NCBI RefSeq assembly: GCF_003149185.1
Contig: NZ_QGDO01000001.1
Location: forward strand, 372,001 to 436,000
Source: Sediminitomix flava
GTDB lineage: Bacteria; Bacteroidota; Bacteroidia; Cytophagales; Flammeovirgaceae
Reading direction: 5' to 3'
DNA: 64,000 nt
The position numbers and the translations under genes were made by a program. This document shows, one piece after another, positions 24,306 through 33,567 of this stretch (positions are counted from its first letter, which is position 1; every line of letters begins with the position of its first letter). A model generated the notes under the pieces. That model ran no database searches and was not told where the DNA came from. It saw nothing but the letters and a program-made list of their open reading frames with translations.

Positions 24306-25484
24306 TTACATTTTCTCAATAATCATAGCTGAAGCACCTCCACCACCATTACAAATAGCAGCCATCCCTAAAGTTCCTTTCTGATGTTTTAATACACCAG
24401 TCAAAGTTGTAAGAATTCTTGCTCCAGAAGCCCCTAGCGGGTGCCCTAAAGAAACAGCTCCACCATGAACATTCATTTTTTCATTATCTACACCTAGTTC
24501 TTTTGCAAAAACCATAGGTACTACTGAAAAAGCTTCATTTACTTCAAAGAAATCTATATCTGAAATATTTTTACCAGCCTTTTTCAATGCCTTCTGAGCA
24601 GCTTGAACAGGAGCTACCGTAAACCACTCAGGGTCTGTTGCTGCATCTGCATAAGAAACAATCTTTGCAACGGGCTTTAATCCAAGCTCTTCTGCTTTTT
24701 CTTTAGATGCGATAATCAAACATGCAGCACCATCATTTATTGTAGATGCATTTGCGGCAGTAACAGTACCTTCCTTAGAGAAGACGGGTCTGAGACTAGG
24801 GATTTTCTCAAACTTTACTCTTGTATATTCTTCATCAGTCAAAACCTCTACAGGCTCTCCTTTTCGTTGAGGAACTTTTACTGATACAATTTCATCTTTT
24901 AACCAACCTTGCTCAGTTGCTTCTGCTGATCTTTGGTAAGATTGGATTGCATATTGATCTTGCTCTTCTCTAGAAATCTCATAACGAGCTGCCGTAGCAT
25001 CACCACAGTTACCCATAGCAGCACCATTGTAAGCATCAGAAAGTCCATCTTTTACGAGACCATCCAGCATTTGAGCATTTCCGTAACCATAGCCATATCT
25101 TCCTTTAGGGATGTAGTAAGGAACATTTGACATTGATTCCATTCCTCCCGCTACAACTAAATCATTATCGCCAAGCATAATGGACTGTGCAGCAAACATT
25201 ACAGCTTTCATTCCAGATGCACAAACCTTATTGATTGTTGTACATGGGACTTCCTTTCCAATTTTAGCACCTAAAGCAGCTTGTCTTGCTGGAGCTTGAC
25301 CTAAGTTTGCAGAAATGACATTTCCCATAAAAACTTCATCCACCTCAGATGGATTTAAGTTAACTTTCTCCAAGGCTCCCTCGATTGCTGCTGTACCTAA
25401 TGTTGTTGCTTGTACTGATGACAAACTTCCTCCAAAGCTTCCTAATGGTGTTCTTACTGCGGCTAAAATGTAAACTTCTTTCAT
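24306..25484 (-). CDS. Acetyl-CoA C-acetyltransferase (thiolase)
   Basis: A 392-residue thiolase interconverting two acetyl-CoA with acetoacetyl-CoA, or cleaving longer 3-ketoacyl-CoAs. The acylated nucleophile is Cys88 in NKVCASGMKA. The His-containing VNEAFSVVP segment and HPLGASGARI are both present, and the second active-site Cys is in AICNGGGGASAM near the C-terminus. The length and motifs match biosynthetic-type acetyl-CoA acetyltransferases. It lies alone between terminators, away from the acyl-CoA operon, although it could use the acetoacetyl-CoA derived from it. Confidence 0.93.
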   Translation of the reverse strand: MKEVYILAAVRTPLGSFGGSLSSVQATTLGTAAIEGALEKVNLNPSEVDEVFMGNVISANLGQAPARQAALGAKIGKEVPCTTINKVCASGMKAVMFAAQSIMLGDNDLVVAGGMESMSNVPYYIPKGRYGYGYGNAQMLDGLVKDGLSDAYNGAAMGNCGDATAARYEISREEQDQYAIQSYQRSAEATEQGWLKDEIVSVKVPQRKGEPVEVLTDEEYTRVKFEKIPSLRPVFSKEGTVTAANASTINDGAACLIIASKEKAEELGLKPVAKIVSYADAATDPEWFTVAPVQAAQKALKKAGKNISDIDFFEVNEAFSVVPMVFAKELGVDNEKMNVHGGAVSLGHPLGASGARILTTLTGVLKHQKGTLGMAAICNGGGGASAMIIEKM

Positions 25485-25635
25485 GTTGTTTAATGGTAAT
25501 TTGTGTTTTTGGTTTAGTATACTCTAACTAGTGGCTTTATTTCTTCATACGGAATTCTCTCATTACAAGATAGAGATATGACAGGATATTGTAAATAAAT
25601 ATCAATAAAAAGTGTATTTTTTATACTTAAACAAA

Positions 25636-25665
25636 AAAAGATGGATCGTTTCCAATCCATCTTTT
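25636..25665 (-). terminator. Terminator of the Prc-type protease gene
   Basis: The stem aaaagatggat / atccatctttt lies just past the protease stop. On the minus strand it is followed by a seven-T run. Confidence 0.8.
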
Positions 25666-25691
25666 CGTAATATATCTTCTCAAGAGGTTTA

Positions 25692-27773
25692 TTATTCCAT
25701 ATCCGTCAGAATATTTACACATTCTTCAAGATGGATATCTCTTACTAATTTATTCTTCCATTCTTCGGCAACATAATGAGCTACAGAATCTTGATCATTT
25801 TTAAGAACATGATCTGGTAGTACTGTAAATTTCAACCTTGTACTCTCAAAGTCACTTTCTTCAAAATTAGCTGATGCTGCATTAAGCTGTTCTTGCTGTA
25901 AAACGTAGTCGCTGTAAGAAAGAGTTTCTAAAGTCCGTTTACTCTCTTTCTCAAGACGCTCTGACTCCTTCACAATATTCAAGAATTCTGTATTATCAGC
26001 AACTCTACCCTCGCTCTTTGCTTTTAATTCTTTAAAATTTGGCTGAAATTCCCATTCTTCAAAGTCTGCTCTTTTTACACTATCCCAAGGCATCACAAAA
26101 GGTAACTCCTCCTCGCCAATATCAAGATGAACATACTTGTCTGGTAAGAAAATATCAGGTTGTACACCTTTTACTTGGGTTGCCCCACCTGATACTCTAT
26201 AAAATTTCTGAATCGTTAATTTCAAAGAACCCAAAGGTTTTAACTCTGGACTTACTTTATTTAATCGATCAAGATCAATAAATCGTTGTACGGTTCCTTT
26301 TCCATATGAAGTACTTCCAACGATCACTCCTCTTTTGTAATCTTGAATAGCAGCGGCTAAAATTTCGGAAGCTGAGGCACTAAAACGATTTACCATAACA
26401 ACTAATGGTCCATCATAAATAACTCTATCATCTTTATCGGAAAGCACTCTAGGCTTATCTACTTTACTTTTGACTTGAACGACTGGTCCTTTATCAATAA
26501 ACAAACCTGTCATTTCAATAGCATCAGAAAGTGAACCTCCGCCGTTATTTCTAAGGTCTAAAATTATACCTTCTACGTTTTCTTTTTTAAGCTTAACCAA
26601 CTCTTGACGGACATCACTTGACGAATTTCGTCCTCCTGTACCTTTAAAATCGGCATAGAAACTCGGTAAATGGATTATTCCATACTTGTTTCCAGAAATA
26701 GAGTCTGTGATTACAGAAGATTTCGCATATGATTCAGCTAGCTCTACAACATCTCTTTCGATAGGTACAATTTTAATTAAGCCATCAGGTTTACGTACCG
26801 TCAAACGAACCGTAGTACCTTTTTTACCTTTAATTAACTTCACTGCATTCTTAAGTGACATACTTTCTACAGAAACAGCTGCTTGCCCTTGTTGAGCAAC
26901 TTTCATAATTACATCACCTTCCTTAAGTCCTTTCTGTTTCCATGCTGCACTTCCTGGAATGATGGCAACTACTTTAATTTCGCCTCCTGTTTGTTGCAAA
27001 CGAGCACCAATGCCCTCAAATCGCCCAGACATTTGCTGATCAAATCGCTCTTTCTTTTCTGGTGGGTAATATTCTGTATGAGGTCCATAAACTGAAATTA
27101 TGGCATTCAGATATCTTGCATGTTGATCTTCTATATCTTGGGTTGACAAAAGATCAAACATATCTTGATAATTTTCTTTGAGTTGATTACGAATTTCAGT
27201 TTCAACTTCTGCAGGGGTTTGACTGCTTAAACTATCCTCCTCAAGTGCCTTTACTCTCTCGGTATATCTCACCAAAGCAGATAGCTTTAATTGCTTTCTC
27301 CATCGCTCTTCCAATTCATTTTTAGACTTGACATAATCCAATTTATCAGCATCAGTTTCAACCTCTTCTGAAATTGTAAAATCAAAAGGTTCGTCAAGAA
27401 TTTTAAGGCAAATGTTTTTTGAATCTTCAATTCTTTCTTCATAAATCCTTAAAGATTCATCTAGAAAAGGAATTTTGTTATCAGATGAAAAATCATCATC
27501 TATTTTATATCGAAAATTATCTAATTTTTGCACATCTTTGTCAAGGAAAAAACGCTTGTTGGGATCCAAAGCTTTCATGTACATATCGAAAGCTTCAGAA
27601 GACATTTCATCATTGACTTCTAGGTTTTTAAAATGTGCTTGATCTAGGCTCTTATAAAGTAATCTTTTCAATAAAACTTCCTTATCTGAAGGTTTGTAAT
27701 CTCTCAGATAAGAAAAACTAAAGAGGGATAAAAAGATTAGGCTTGCTATGAAAAGGTATGGCTTTTTTAACAT
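25692..27773 (-). CDS. prc: Carboxy-terminal processing protease (Prc/Tsp type, S41)
   Basis: A 693-residue periplasmic serine protease that degrades or trims proteins by their C-termini. A signal or anchor segment (residues 5-22) is followed by a long N-terminal domain. A PDZ domain is near 250-335 (FEGIGARLQQTGG, PGSAAWKQKGLKEGDVI). The S41 catalytic core contains the LDLRNNGGG strand-turn (about 406-414), the nucleophile Ser467 in RFSASASEI and the general-base Lys492 in TSYGKGTVQ, 25 residues apart as in E. coli Prc. A C-terminal domain of the Prc type (about 540-693) completes it. The length is that of Tsp/Prc rather than the shorter CtpA. Confidence 0.94.
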   Translation of the reverse strand: MLKKPYLFIASLIFLSLFSFSYLRDYKPSDKEVLLKRLLYKSLDQAHFKNLEVNDEMSSEAFDMYMKALDPNKRFFLDKDVQKLDNFRYKIDDDFSSDNKIPFLDESLRIYEERIEDSKNICLKILDEPFDFTISEEVETDADKLDYVKSKNELEERWRKQLKLSALVRYTERVKALEEDSLSSQTPAEVETEIRNQLKENYQDMFDLLSTQDIEDQHARYLNAIISVYGPHTEYYPPEKKERFDQQMSGRFEGIGARLQQTGGEIKVVAIIPGSAAWKQKGLKEGDVIMKVAQQGQAAVSVESMSLKNAVKLIKGKKGTTVRLTVRKPDGLIKIVPIERDVVELAESYAKSSVITDSISGNKYGIIHLPSFYADFKGTGGRNSSSDVRQELVKLKKENVEGIILDLRNNGGGSLSDAIEMTGLFIDKGPVVQVKSKVDKPRVLSDKDDRVIYDGPLVVMVNRFSASASEILAAAIQDYKRGVIVGSTSYGKGTVQRFIDLDRLNKVSPELKPLGSLKLTIQKFYRVSGGATQVKGVQPDIFLPDKYVHLDIGEEELPFVMPWDSVKRADFEEWEFQPNFKELKAKSEGRVADNTEFLNIVKESERLEKESKRTLETLSYSDYVLQQEQLNAASANFEESDFESTRLKFTVLPDHVLKNDQDSVAHYVAEEWKNKLVRDIHLEECVNILTDME

Positions 27774-27995
27774 ATGGGAAGTATTGTAACAGTAGCGTGT
27801 GTTGCTGGTTTACGGTCGTGAAGATTATTTCATCAGACACTTTGAGTTCATCTTGCCTGATTATGACCTCTTATTTAATAAGATAACAAGCATTTTTCAT
27901 TAAATGTTAACTTTCTTTTAAAGAGATAATTATTACAATTAATCATACAAATATTTAGTATCGCAAAACTTCATTTTTACTTTTTATATCTTGAT

Positions 27996-28925
27996 ATGAA
28001 AAAAGGTTTTCTATTTTTAGTGGCGTATATCTTGGTTTGCTTCAATTTTAATCTTTACGCACAGACTACAGAACTCAAAACAACCGAAGACTCATTATGG
28101 ACTTACGCTGGTAATATTTCAGCTAACTTTTCACAAGTAGGGCTTAGTAATTGGGCTGCAGGTGGTGAAAATACAATCACGCTGAATACTCTTTTCAGAC
28201 ATGACATGACTAGGGAAAGCAAGGTAGATATTTGGAGAAACTCAGTTATCGTAAATTACGGTATTTTGAGAAAGGATGATACAGCATATAAATTCCGTAA
28301 AACAGATGACATTTTACAGTGGAAAACTAGTTATGGTTACAAAATGTCCAAGCGATGGTCTTTAAACTTAGCTTCTGATTTCAGAACACAATTCTCACCA
28401 GGTTATACATACGGTTTGGATACTGAAAGCAATGTTGAAACACGTCAGAAAATTTCTGATTTCTTATCTCCAGGTTACTTAATCTTCAAATTAAGTGCAA
28501 ACTATTCGAATAAGGCTAAAACGCTTTTGCTAAGTGCTTCACCAATCTCGGAAAGATTAACAGTTGTCAGAAGTCAAATGCTTTCAGATCAAGGTGTATT
28601 TGGTGTTGAAGCTGGAGAGCACATGCGTTCTCAAGTCGGTTTCAACTTAAATATGATCTACGATGAAGAGGTTTTCAAAGGTATAAACTTTAGAACCGTG
28701 TTTGATTTGTTTGGTGCCTATAATGACCTTAGACATCAAGTTGTTAACTGGGAAACTCTTACCACATTTAAGATCAACTCTTTCTTAAATGCTAATATTT
28801 CCACCTTCTTAATTTATGATCATGATGTTTTGATTCCTCAAGAAGAAGGAGAGGCTAAACCTGCTACCCAATTTAAATACAGTTTTAACTTAGGTTTTGC
28901 TTATAATTTCAACTCAAGAGGTTAA
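27996..28925 (+). CDS. DUF3078 outer-membrane protein
   Basis: A 309-residue exported protein with a signal peptide ending near NLYAQ (about residue 23). The mature start contains the family phrase FSQVGLSNWAAGGENTI (about 45-61), typical of Bacteroidota DUF3078 proteins. The rest is a series of amphipathic strands ending in an aromatic residue pattern (FNLGFAYNF near the C-terminus), consistent with a small outer-membrane beta barrel. The function is unknown. It is monocistronic and divergent from the Prc-type protease gene. Confidence 0.85.
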   Translation: MKKGFLFLVAYILVCFNFNLYAQTTELKTTEDSLWTYAGNISANFSQVGLSNWAAGGENTITLNTLFRHDMTRESKVDIWRNSVIVNYGILRKDDTAYKFRKTDDILQWKTSYGYKMSKRWSLNLASDFRTQFSPGYTYGLDTESNVETRQKISDFLSPGYLIFKLSANYSNKAKTLLLSASPISERLTVVRSQMLSDQGVFGVEAGEHMRSQVGFNLNMIYDEEVFKGINFRTVFDLFGAYNDLRHQVVNWETLTTFKINSFLNANISTFLIYDHDVLIPQEEGEAKPATQFKYSFNLGFAYNFNSRG

Positions 28926-28943
28926 GAATAATTATAAACTGAA

Positions 28944-28977
28944 AAAGGGAGTTCTTATGATAAGAACTCCCTTTTTT
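28944..28977. terminator. Bidirectional terminator between DUF3078 and amidohydrolase genes
   Basis: 14-bp stem aaagggagttctta / taagaactcccttt with 3-nt loop and T-run on the plus side. Confidence 0.85.
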
Positions 28978-28999
28978 AATTTGATCTCAAATACAAGAA

Positions 29000-30313
29000 T
29001 TAATTCACCAATGGTTTCTTCTCGTATTTGGCCTTAAACTTACGATAAAGCATTTCGTGTTTATTGTCTAAGTCAAGATCACGACCTTGGATATAGGCTT
29101 TAGAAACTTTATTTCCTCTCATATCCAATAAATCGCCTTCAGATATTAAGAGTGTAGCATCTTTTCCAACTTCGAGCGATCCCATTTGATCTTCAATTCC
29201 TAAAATTTTGGCATTGTTCAGAGTCAAAAGTTGAAGAGCCTCTTCTTTTTCCATTCCGAACGCTGCTGCTGTACCTGCTCCAAATGCTAGATTTCTTTCA
29301 CCCATAATTTCACCTGTGTGTGCCAATCCGACCAAAATACCAGCATCAACTAGTTGATTTGGTAGATCATATGAAGAATCGACCGAAGCATCTTCGCCAA
29401 AAGGTAAAGAATGTGTACGCTCAACAATACATGGAATATTGTGATCTTTAATAAATTCACTCACATAAGCTCCTTGTTTCACTCCTACCAAAACTACATT
29501 TTCAACCCCTAGCTCTTTGACAAGTTGAACACTTTTAATGATATCTTTCGCCATATCCACATTAATATATAGCTTTTTACTACCATCAAAAAGTCCTTTT
29601 AGCGCCTCTAGTTTTAAGTTGATTTCTTTCACTTCAGATTTAGCGGCATAAGCTTTTGCTTCTTTCAACGTTTGCTCAATGATCTCAATATTTTTCTGAT
29701 AGCTCTTATTCTCTCTAGCTTGAGATTCTCCCATCCACCATCTAGGTCCTACATATGGAAAAGGCCAATTCAGGTGAATTCCCTCATCCATTTTCACAAC
29801 CGCATCTTCCCAGTTCCAAGCATCTAACTGTACAACTGATGAAGTACCAGGGAAAAGACCTCCTCGTGGCGTAATTTGAGCAACCAAAACACCATTTGAT
29901 CTGTTGGTTGGTGTCAAATGAGAGTCAGTATTATAAGCTATGATTGAGCGAACTTCAGGGTTAACCGTTCCCAATTCTCGGAAATCTTTCGATGGATTTA
30001 CCGCTGAAATCTCTTCCAAACCCAAAAATGTATTCAATAAAATCAGGCCTGGGTAAACATGCTTTCCATGTGCTTCTACTTTTACAAGTTCTGCTAATTC
30101 CACAGGCATATCCGCCAAAGTACCTACGTAAAGAATTTTACCATTCTCAAAAGCAATAGCTCCTTGCTCTACAACATTTCCATTTCCGATATGTAAAGTA
30201 GCGCCAGTAATCACAATACCATCTTGTTGTGCTGGAGCTGGACTCGGAACTTGTGCCCAAGCCGTAAAAGACAAGAGCAATCCGATAAAGGTATATATAT
30301 GTCTTAGTTTCAT
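29000..30313 (-). CDS. Exported amidohydrolase-like protein, N-terminal metal motif missing
   Basis: A 437-residue protein with a signal peptide (ending near AWAQ, about residue 21). It has the amidohydrolase-superfamily frame: a small N-terminal beta sandwich (ITGATLHIGNG, ENGKILYVG), then a barrel, and a C-terminal LEVGKDATLLISEGDLLDM return strand. Where active members read 'PGLID.H.H', this protein reads PGLILLNTFLGLEE, so the first pair of metal His is absent. Later positions show TLNNAKILGIEDQMGSLEVGKDA, the usual end of imidazolonepropionase-type proteins. It begins 21 bp after the two-module amidohydrolase gene and is surely cotranscribed with it. It may be a non-catalytic partner subunit. 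Confidence 0.82.
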   Translation of the reverse strand: MKLRHIYTFIGLLLSFTAWAQVPSPAPAQQDGIVITGATLHIGNGNVVEQGAIAFENGKILYVGTLADMPVELAELVKVEAHGKHVYPGLILLNTFLGLEEISAVNPSKDFRELGTVNPEVRSIIAYNTDSHLTPTNRSNGVLVAQITPRGGLFPGTSSVVQLDAWNWEDAVVKMDEGIHLNWPFPYVGPRWWMGESQARENKSYQKNIEIIEQTLKEAKAYAAKSEVKEINLKLEALKGLFDGSKKLYINVDMAKDIIKSVQLVKELGVENVVLVGVKQGAYVSEFIKDHNIPCIVERTHSLPFGEDASVDSSYDLPNQLVDAGILVGLAHTGEIMGERNLAFGAGTAAAFGMEKEEALQLLTLNNAKILGIEDQMGSLEVGKDATLLISEGDLLDMRGNKVSKAYIQGRDLDLDNKHEMLYRKFKAKYEKKPLVN

Positions 30314-30334
30314 GATTCTAAAAAAATAGGTTGA

Positions 30335-33300
30335 TTAATGAGCGTGAGAATGAGCATGATTTCCAGAGTGGTTGAAATGAAGATCATCACAATGCCACAA
30401 GTGTTGCATCATAGGCAATGCCAATTGAGGTTTTGCACCTTGCTCAATAGCTCCTTTCATCTTTTTCATGATACGTGCCTTTTCAGCTTTAATTTCATCT
30501 TTCTTCAATTTATCCTTTGCTCTGTCATAGTAGATCGTTCCATCTACGAGTGTGTAAAGAGCTTTAGCATAAACAGAAAGTGGATTTTCATCCCATAAAA
30601 CTAAATCTGCATCCTTGCCTTCTTTGATACTTCCCATTTTGTCATCTAAATGAAGAAGTTTTGCAGGATTAAGAGTGACCATTTTCCAAGCTTCTTCTTC
30701 ACTCATACCTGCATATTTCACTGACTTAGCAGCCTCTTGATTCAAACGTCGTCCCATTTCAGCATCATCAGAATTAATTGCCGTCACTACGCCTTGTTCT
30801 GCCATTAAAGCTGCATTGTGAGGAATCGCATCATACACCTCAAATTTATACGCCCACCAATCTGCAAATGTTGAAGCTCCTGCTCCATGTTTACTCATTT
30901 TGTCAGCAACTTTATAACCTTCCAAAATGTGCGTGAATGTATTGACTCTAAAACCAAATTCTTCAGCGAGTTTCATGAGCATATTTATTTCTGACTGCAC
31001 ATAAGAGTGACAAGAAATGAATCTTTCAGAATTCAAGATTTCAACCAATGCTTCTAGCTGCAAATCTTTTCTAGGTGCTGTAGTTCTTGATTTCTGCTTC
31101 TTAGAAAGTTCGTTGTAAGCATCCCATTCTTTTTGATAGGCTATAGCTCTCGTGAATCCATCTCTGTAAACTTGCTCAACCCCCATACGCGTAAGTGGAT
31201 ATCTCTGAGATGAAGACCAATTACCTCTTTTTACATTTTCACCAAGAGCAAACTTGATAAATTGATCAGCATCTTCAATAAGAAGCTCTTGAGCTGTTTT
31301 ACCCCATCTGAATTTTATCAATGCAGATTGACCTCCAACAGGATTTGCTGAACCATGCAATAATTGAGCAGCTGTAACACCACCTGCCAGTTGACGATAC
31401 ATCTGAATACTTGAAGCATCAATAGCATCTTCCATTCTTACCATAGAAGACATTTTATCTACATCATTTATACCATTTAAGGCAATGTGCGAATGTTCGT
31501 CTATAATTCCAGCAGTTAAATGTTTACCTGTAGCATCAATTATTTTAGCTTTGTTTGAAGAAAGGTTTTGACCAACTTCGATAATTTTACCATCCTTCAC
31601 TAATACGTCTGTATTGACCAAAATGCCTTCAGCTTCACTTGTCCAAACAGTCGCATTTTTAAATAAGATTACTTCTTTTTCGGGAACGATATCATTTCCA
31701 TAAGCGATAAACGGATGAATTACATCGCCTAGTTTTTCTTCTTTAGCTGTGTTTTCTTTCTTTTCTTCAGACTTCTTTTCTGAGTCTTCAACCTTTTTAG
31801 CAACTGCTGTCCAAGTCAACCAATCACCTTCTTCATTTTGTGCTTTTCCTTTAAAACCTTCAGTAGTTTTCCAACCACTTAGCTTGAAAGCGTCTGTAGA
31901 AGATTTAGCCGTATCTGTTTTGAAAGTCAAGCTGATCAAACCTTTTTCTAATTCTCCTTTCGATTCCAACTTTGTTGAATCGTTCAACATCACTTGGACT
32001 TTAGATTTTCCTTTTTCTTCAGAAATCGATAAACCCCAAGTATTCTCCGCTAATGCTAAATTATATTTCCCTGAATAATCAAAAGAAGGAATCTTTTCAA
32101 CTTCAAACTTTTTACCTCCTACCCAGTTTTCAAAAATTTTAGTTTCTTTCTCAAATAGATCTCCAGAAGTGATCACGAAGTTTGCGTACATTCCAGATTT
32201 CAACTGCCCTACTTCTCTTGAAGCGCCAATTAGTTTTGCTGGATATGAAGTCAAAGCTTTCAAAGCAGCTTGTTTACTCAAACCATTTTCAACCGCAATT
32301 CTCAAGTTTTTCAAGAAATCCTTTTTATTTTTCAAGCCTTCAGAAGTAATCGCAAATGAAATTCCTGATTGCTCCAGCATCGCTAAGTTAGATGGAGCCA
32401 ATTCCCAATCCTTTAATTGGGCTAAAGAAACATTTAGGGCTTCCAACGGATCACTTACATTATAAGGAGCAGGGAAATCTATGGGAACAATCAGCGATGC
32501 TTGCGTATTTACTAATTGATCAATTTTTTGATATTCTTTACCACTTCCTTTGATGATGTATTGAATACCAAATTCATCTCCAATTTTATCTGCCAACAAT
32601 GTATTATCTAATGTATGTGCTGAGAAAATTTGAGGAAGAACTTGATGATCATTCATTGCTTCCAATGATAAATCTCTGAACTCTTTGTAACCATCTGTTG
32701 CATACCATGAAGCATCGTAATAGGTCTGACGTAACAATGCTGCATACCCCATGATAGAAACTGGGTAAAGTTGTGAAGAACTTCCTTTGTCAAAAGCGAA
32801 ATGAGCAGCAACTGTAGGTTTGATAATTGCCAAGTTTTCATTTTCATCAGATAAAAGAACCAGTGCAGAAGTTCCTCTCGCTACCCCATCAAATCTGAAA
32901 GACAATACGGTTCCGAAACCATTGTCATGAAATTCCTTCAATGCTTTCTTATTTGTTCTGAAAGCATCTTTTGCTTGGAACTCCGCTTTGATTGATTCAT
33001 TGGCATTGTAGGCTCCAGGCGTTTTGGTTTGAATTTGCTCTGGCGCATTCCAATTGATTCCACCTTTCTTGATTTCAGGCATACCGTAATCCGTATGCAA
33101 ATCGATAAAAGAAGGGTATATAAACTTTCCTTCTAAGTTAGTTACGATTGCATCTGATGGGATTTCAAGATCGGTACCGACATCAATAATTTTACCTTCT
33201 TTGATAATTAGGCTTGCATCGGTTAAGGTTTGATTTTCATTAATTACGATAGTCGCATGGGTGAAAGCATATGCTCCTTCCCTATTATCGACCACGCCAT

Positions 33301-33412
33301 TCACAGGATGGGTTATTTGAGCTGAAGCAAAAAAGCTCACAAACATCAAACCCAATAGAAGAATACCTCTTCGCATAAGAATTGAAAGTTTTAAATAATT
33401 AGAATTGGTCAT
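30335..33412 (-). CDS. Exported double-module amidohydrolase with His-rich tail
   Basis: About 1,025 residues from the ATG at 33412 (an ATG at 33376, giving MRRGILLLGLMF, is an equally good signal-peptide start). Two amidohydrolase modules are fused. The N-terminal one (about 25-440) reads FIDLHTDYGMPE, with H-T-D instead of H-x-H, and ends LIGASREVGQLKSGMYANFVI. The C-terminal one (about 590-1000) has intact GIIDEHSHIALNG, later His positions in FISCHSYVQSE and FTHILEGYKV, INSDDAEMGRR, and ends LHLDDKMGSIKEGKDADLVLW. A lysine/glutamate-rich region joins them. The last ~24 residues are His-rich, with LHFNHSGNHAHSHAH. A periplasmic or surface hydrolase is likely; the substrate is unknown. It heads a two-gene operon. 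Confidence 0.88.
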   Translation of the reverse strand: MTNSNYLKLSILMRRGILLLGLMFVSFFASAQITHPVNGVVDNREGAYAFTHATIVINENQTLTDASLIIKEGKIIDVGTDLEIPSDAIVTNLEGKFIYPSFIDLHTDYGMPEIKKGGINWNAPEQIQTKTPGAYNANESIKAEFQAKDAFRTNKKALKEFHDNGFGTVLSFRFDGVARGTSALVLLSDENENLAIIKPTVAAHFAFDKGSSSQLYPVSIMGYAALLRQTYYDASWYATDGYKEFRDLSLEAMNDHQVLPQIFSAHTLDNTLLADKIGDEFGIQYIIKGSGKEYQKIDQLVNTQASLIVPIDFPAPYNVSDPLEALNVSLAQLKDWELAPSNLAMLEQSGISFAITSEGLKNKKDFLKNLRIAVENGLSKQAALKALTSYPAKLIGASREVGQLKSGMYANFVITSGDLFEKETKIFENWVGGKKFEVEKIPSFDYSGKYNLALAENTWGLSISEEKGKSKVQVMLNDSTKLESKGELEKGLISLTFKTDTAKSSTDAFKLSGWKTTEGFKGKAQNEEGDWLTWTAVAKKVEDSEKKSEEKKENTAKEEKLGDVIHPFIAYGNDIVPEKEVILFKNATVWTSEAEGILVNTDVLVKDGKIIEVGQNLSSNKAKIIDATGKHLTAGIIDEHSHIALNGINDVDKMSSMVRMEDAIDASSIQMYRQLAGGVTAAQLLHGSANPVGGQSALIKFRWGKTAQELLIEDADQFIKFALGENVKRGNWSSSQRYPLTRMGVEQVYRDGFTRAIAYQKEWDAYNELSKKQKSRTTAPRKDLQLEALVEILNSERFISCHSYVQSEINMLMKLAEEFGFRVNTFTHILEGYKVADKMSKHGAGASTFADWWAYKFEVYDAIPHNAALMAEQGVVTAINSDDAEMGRRLNQEAAKSVKYAGMSEEEAWKMVTLNPAKLLHLDDKMGSIKEGKDADLVLWDENPLSVYAKALYTLVDGTIYYDRAKDKLKKDEIKAEKARIMKKMKGAIEQGAKPQLALPMMQHLWHCDDLHFNHSGNHAHSHAH

Positions 33413-33532
33413 AGAATTACTCAAAAAATAAATTGAAATATATGGATTTCATTGCTTGAATCACAAATATTTCAAACAGAAAAATACAACACACAATTAG
33501 AATATATCTTTTTATTCAAGATTAAAAAGCAA

Positions 33533-33562
33533 AAAGCTGATGCCTTTTCAGACATCAGCTTT
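33533..33562 (-). terminator. Terminator of the large zinc metalloprotease gene
   Basis: 10-bp stem aaagctgatg / catcagcttt just past the stop, followed on the minus strand by a T-rich run. Confidence 0.7.
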
Positions 33563-33567
33563 AAGTA

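Noticed and set aside
31749-32078. Plus-strand frame of about 109 codons inside the amidohydrolase gene
   Set aside because: It is antisense to the lysine/glutamate-rich linker, which in reverse gives Phe/Ser-rich translation; not a real gene.
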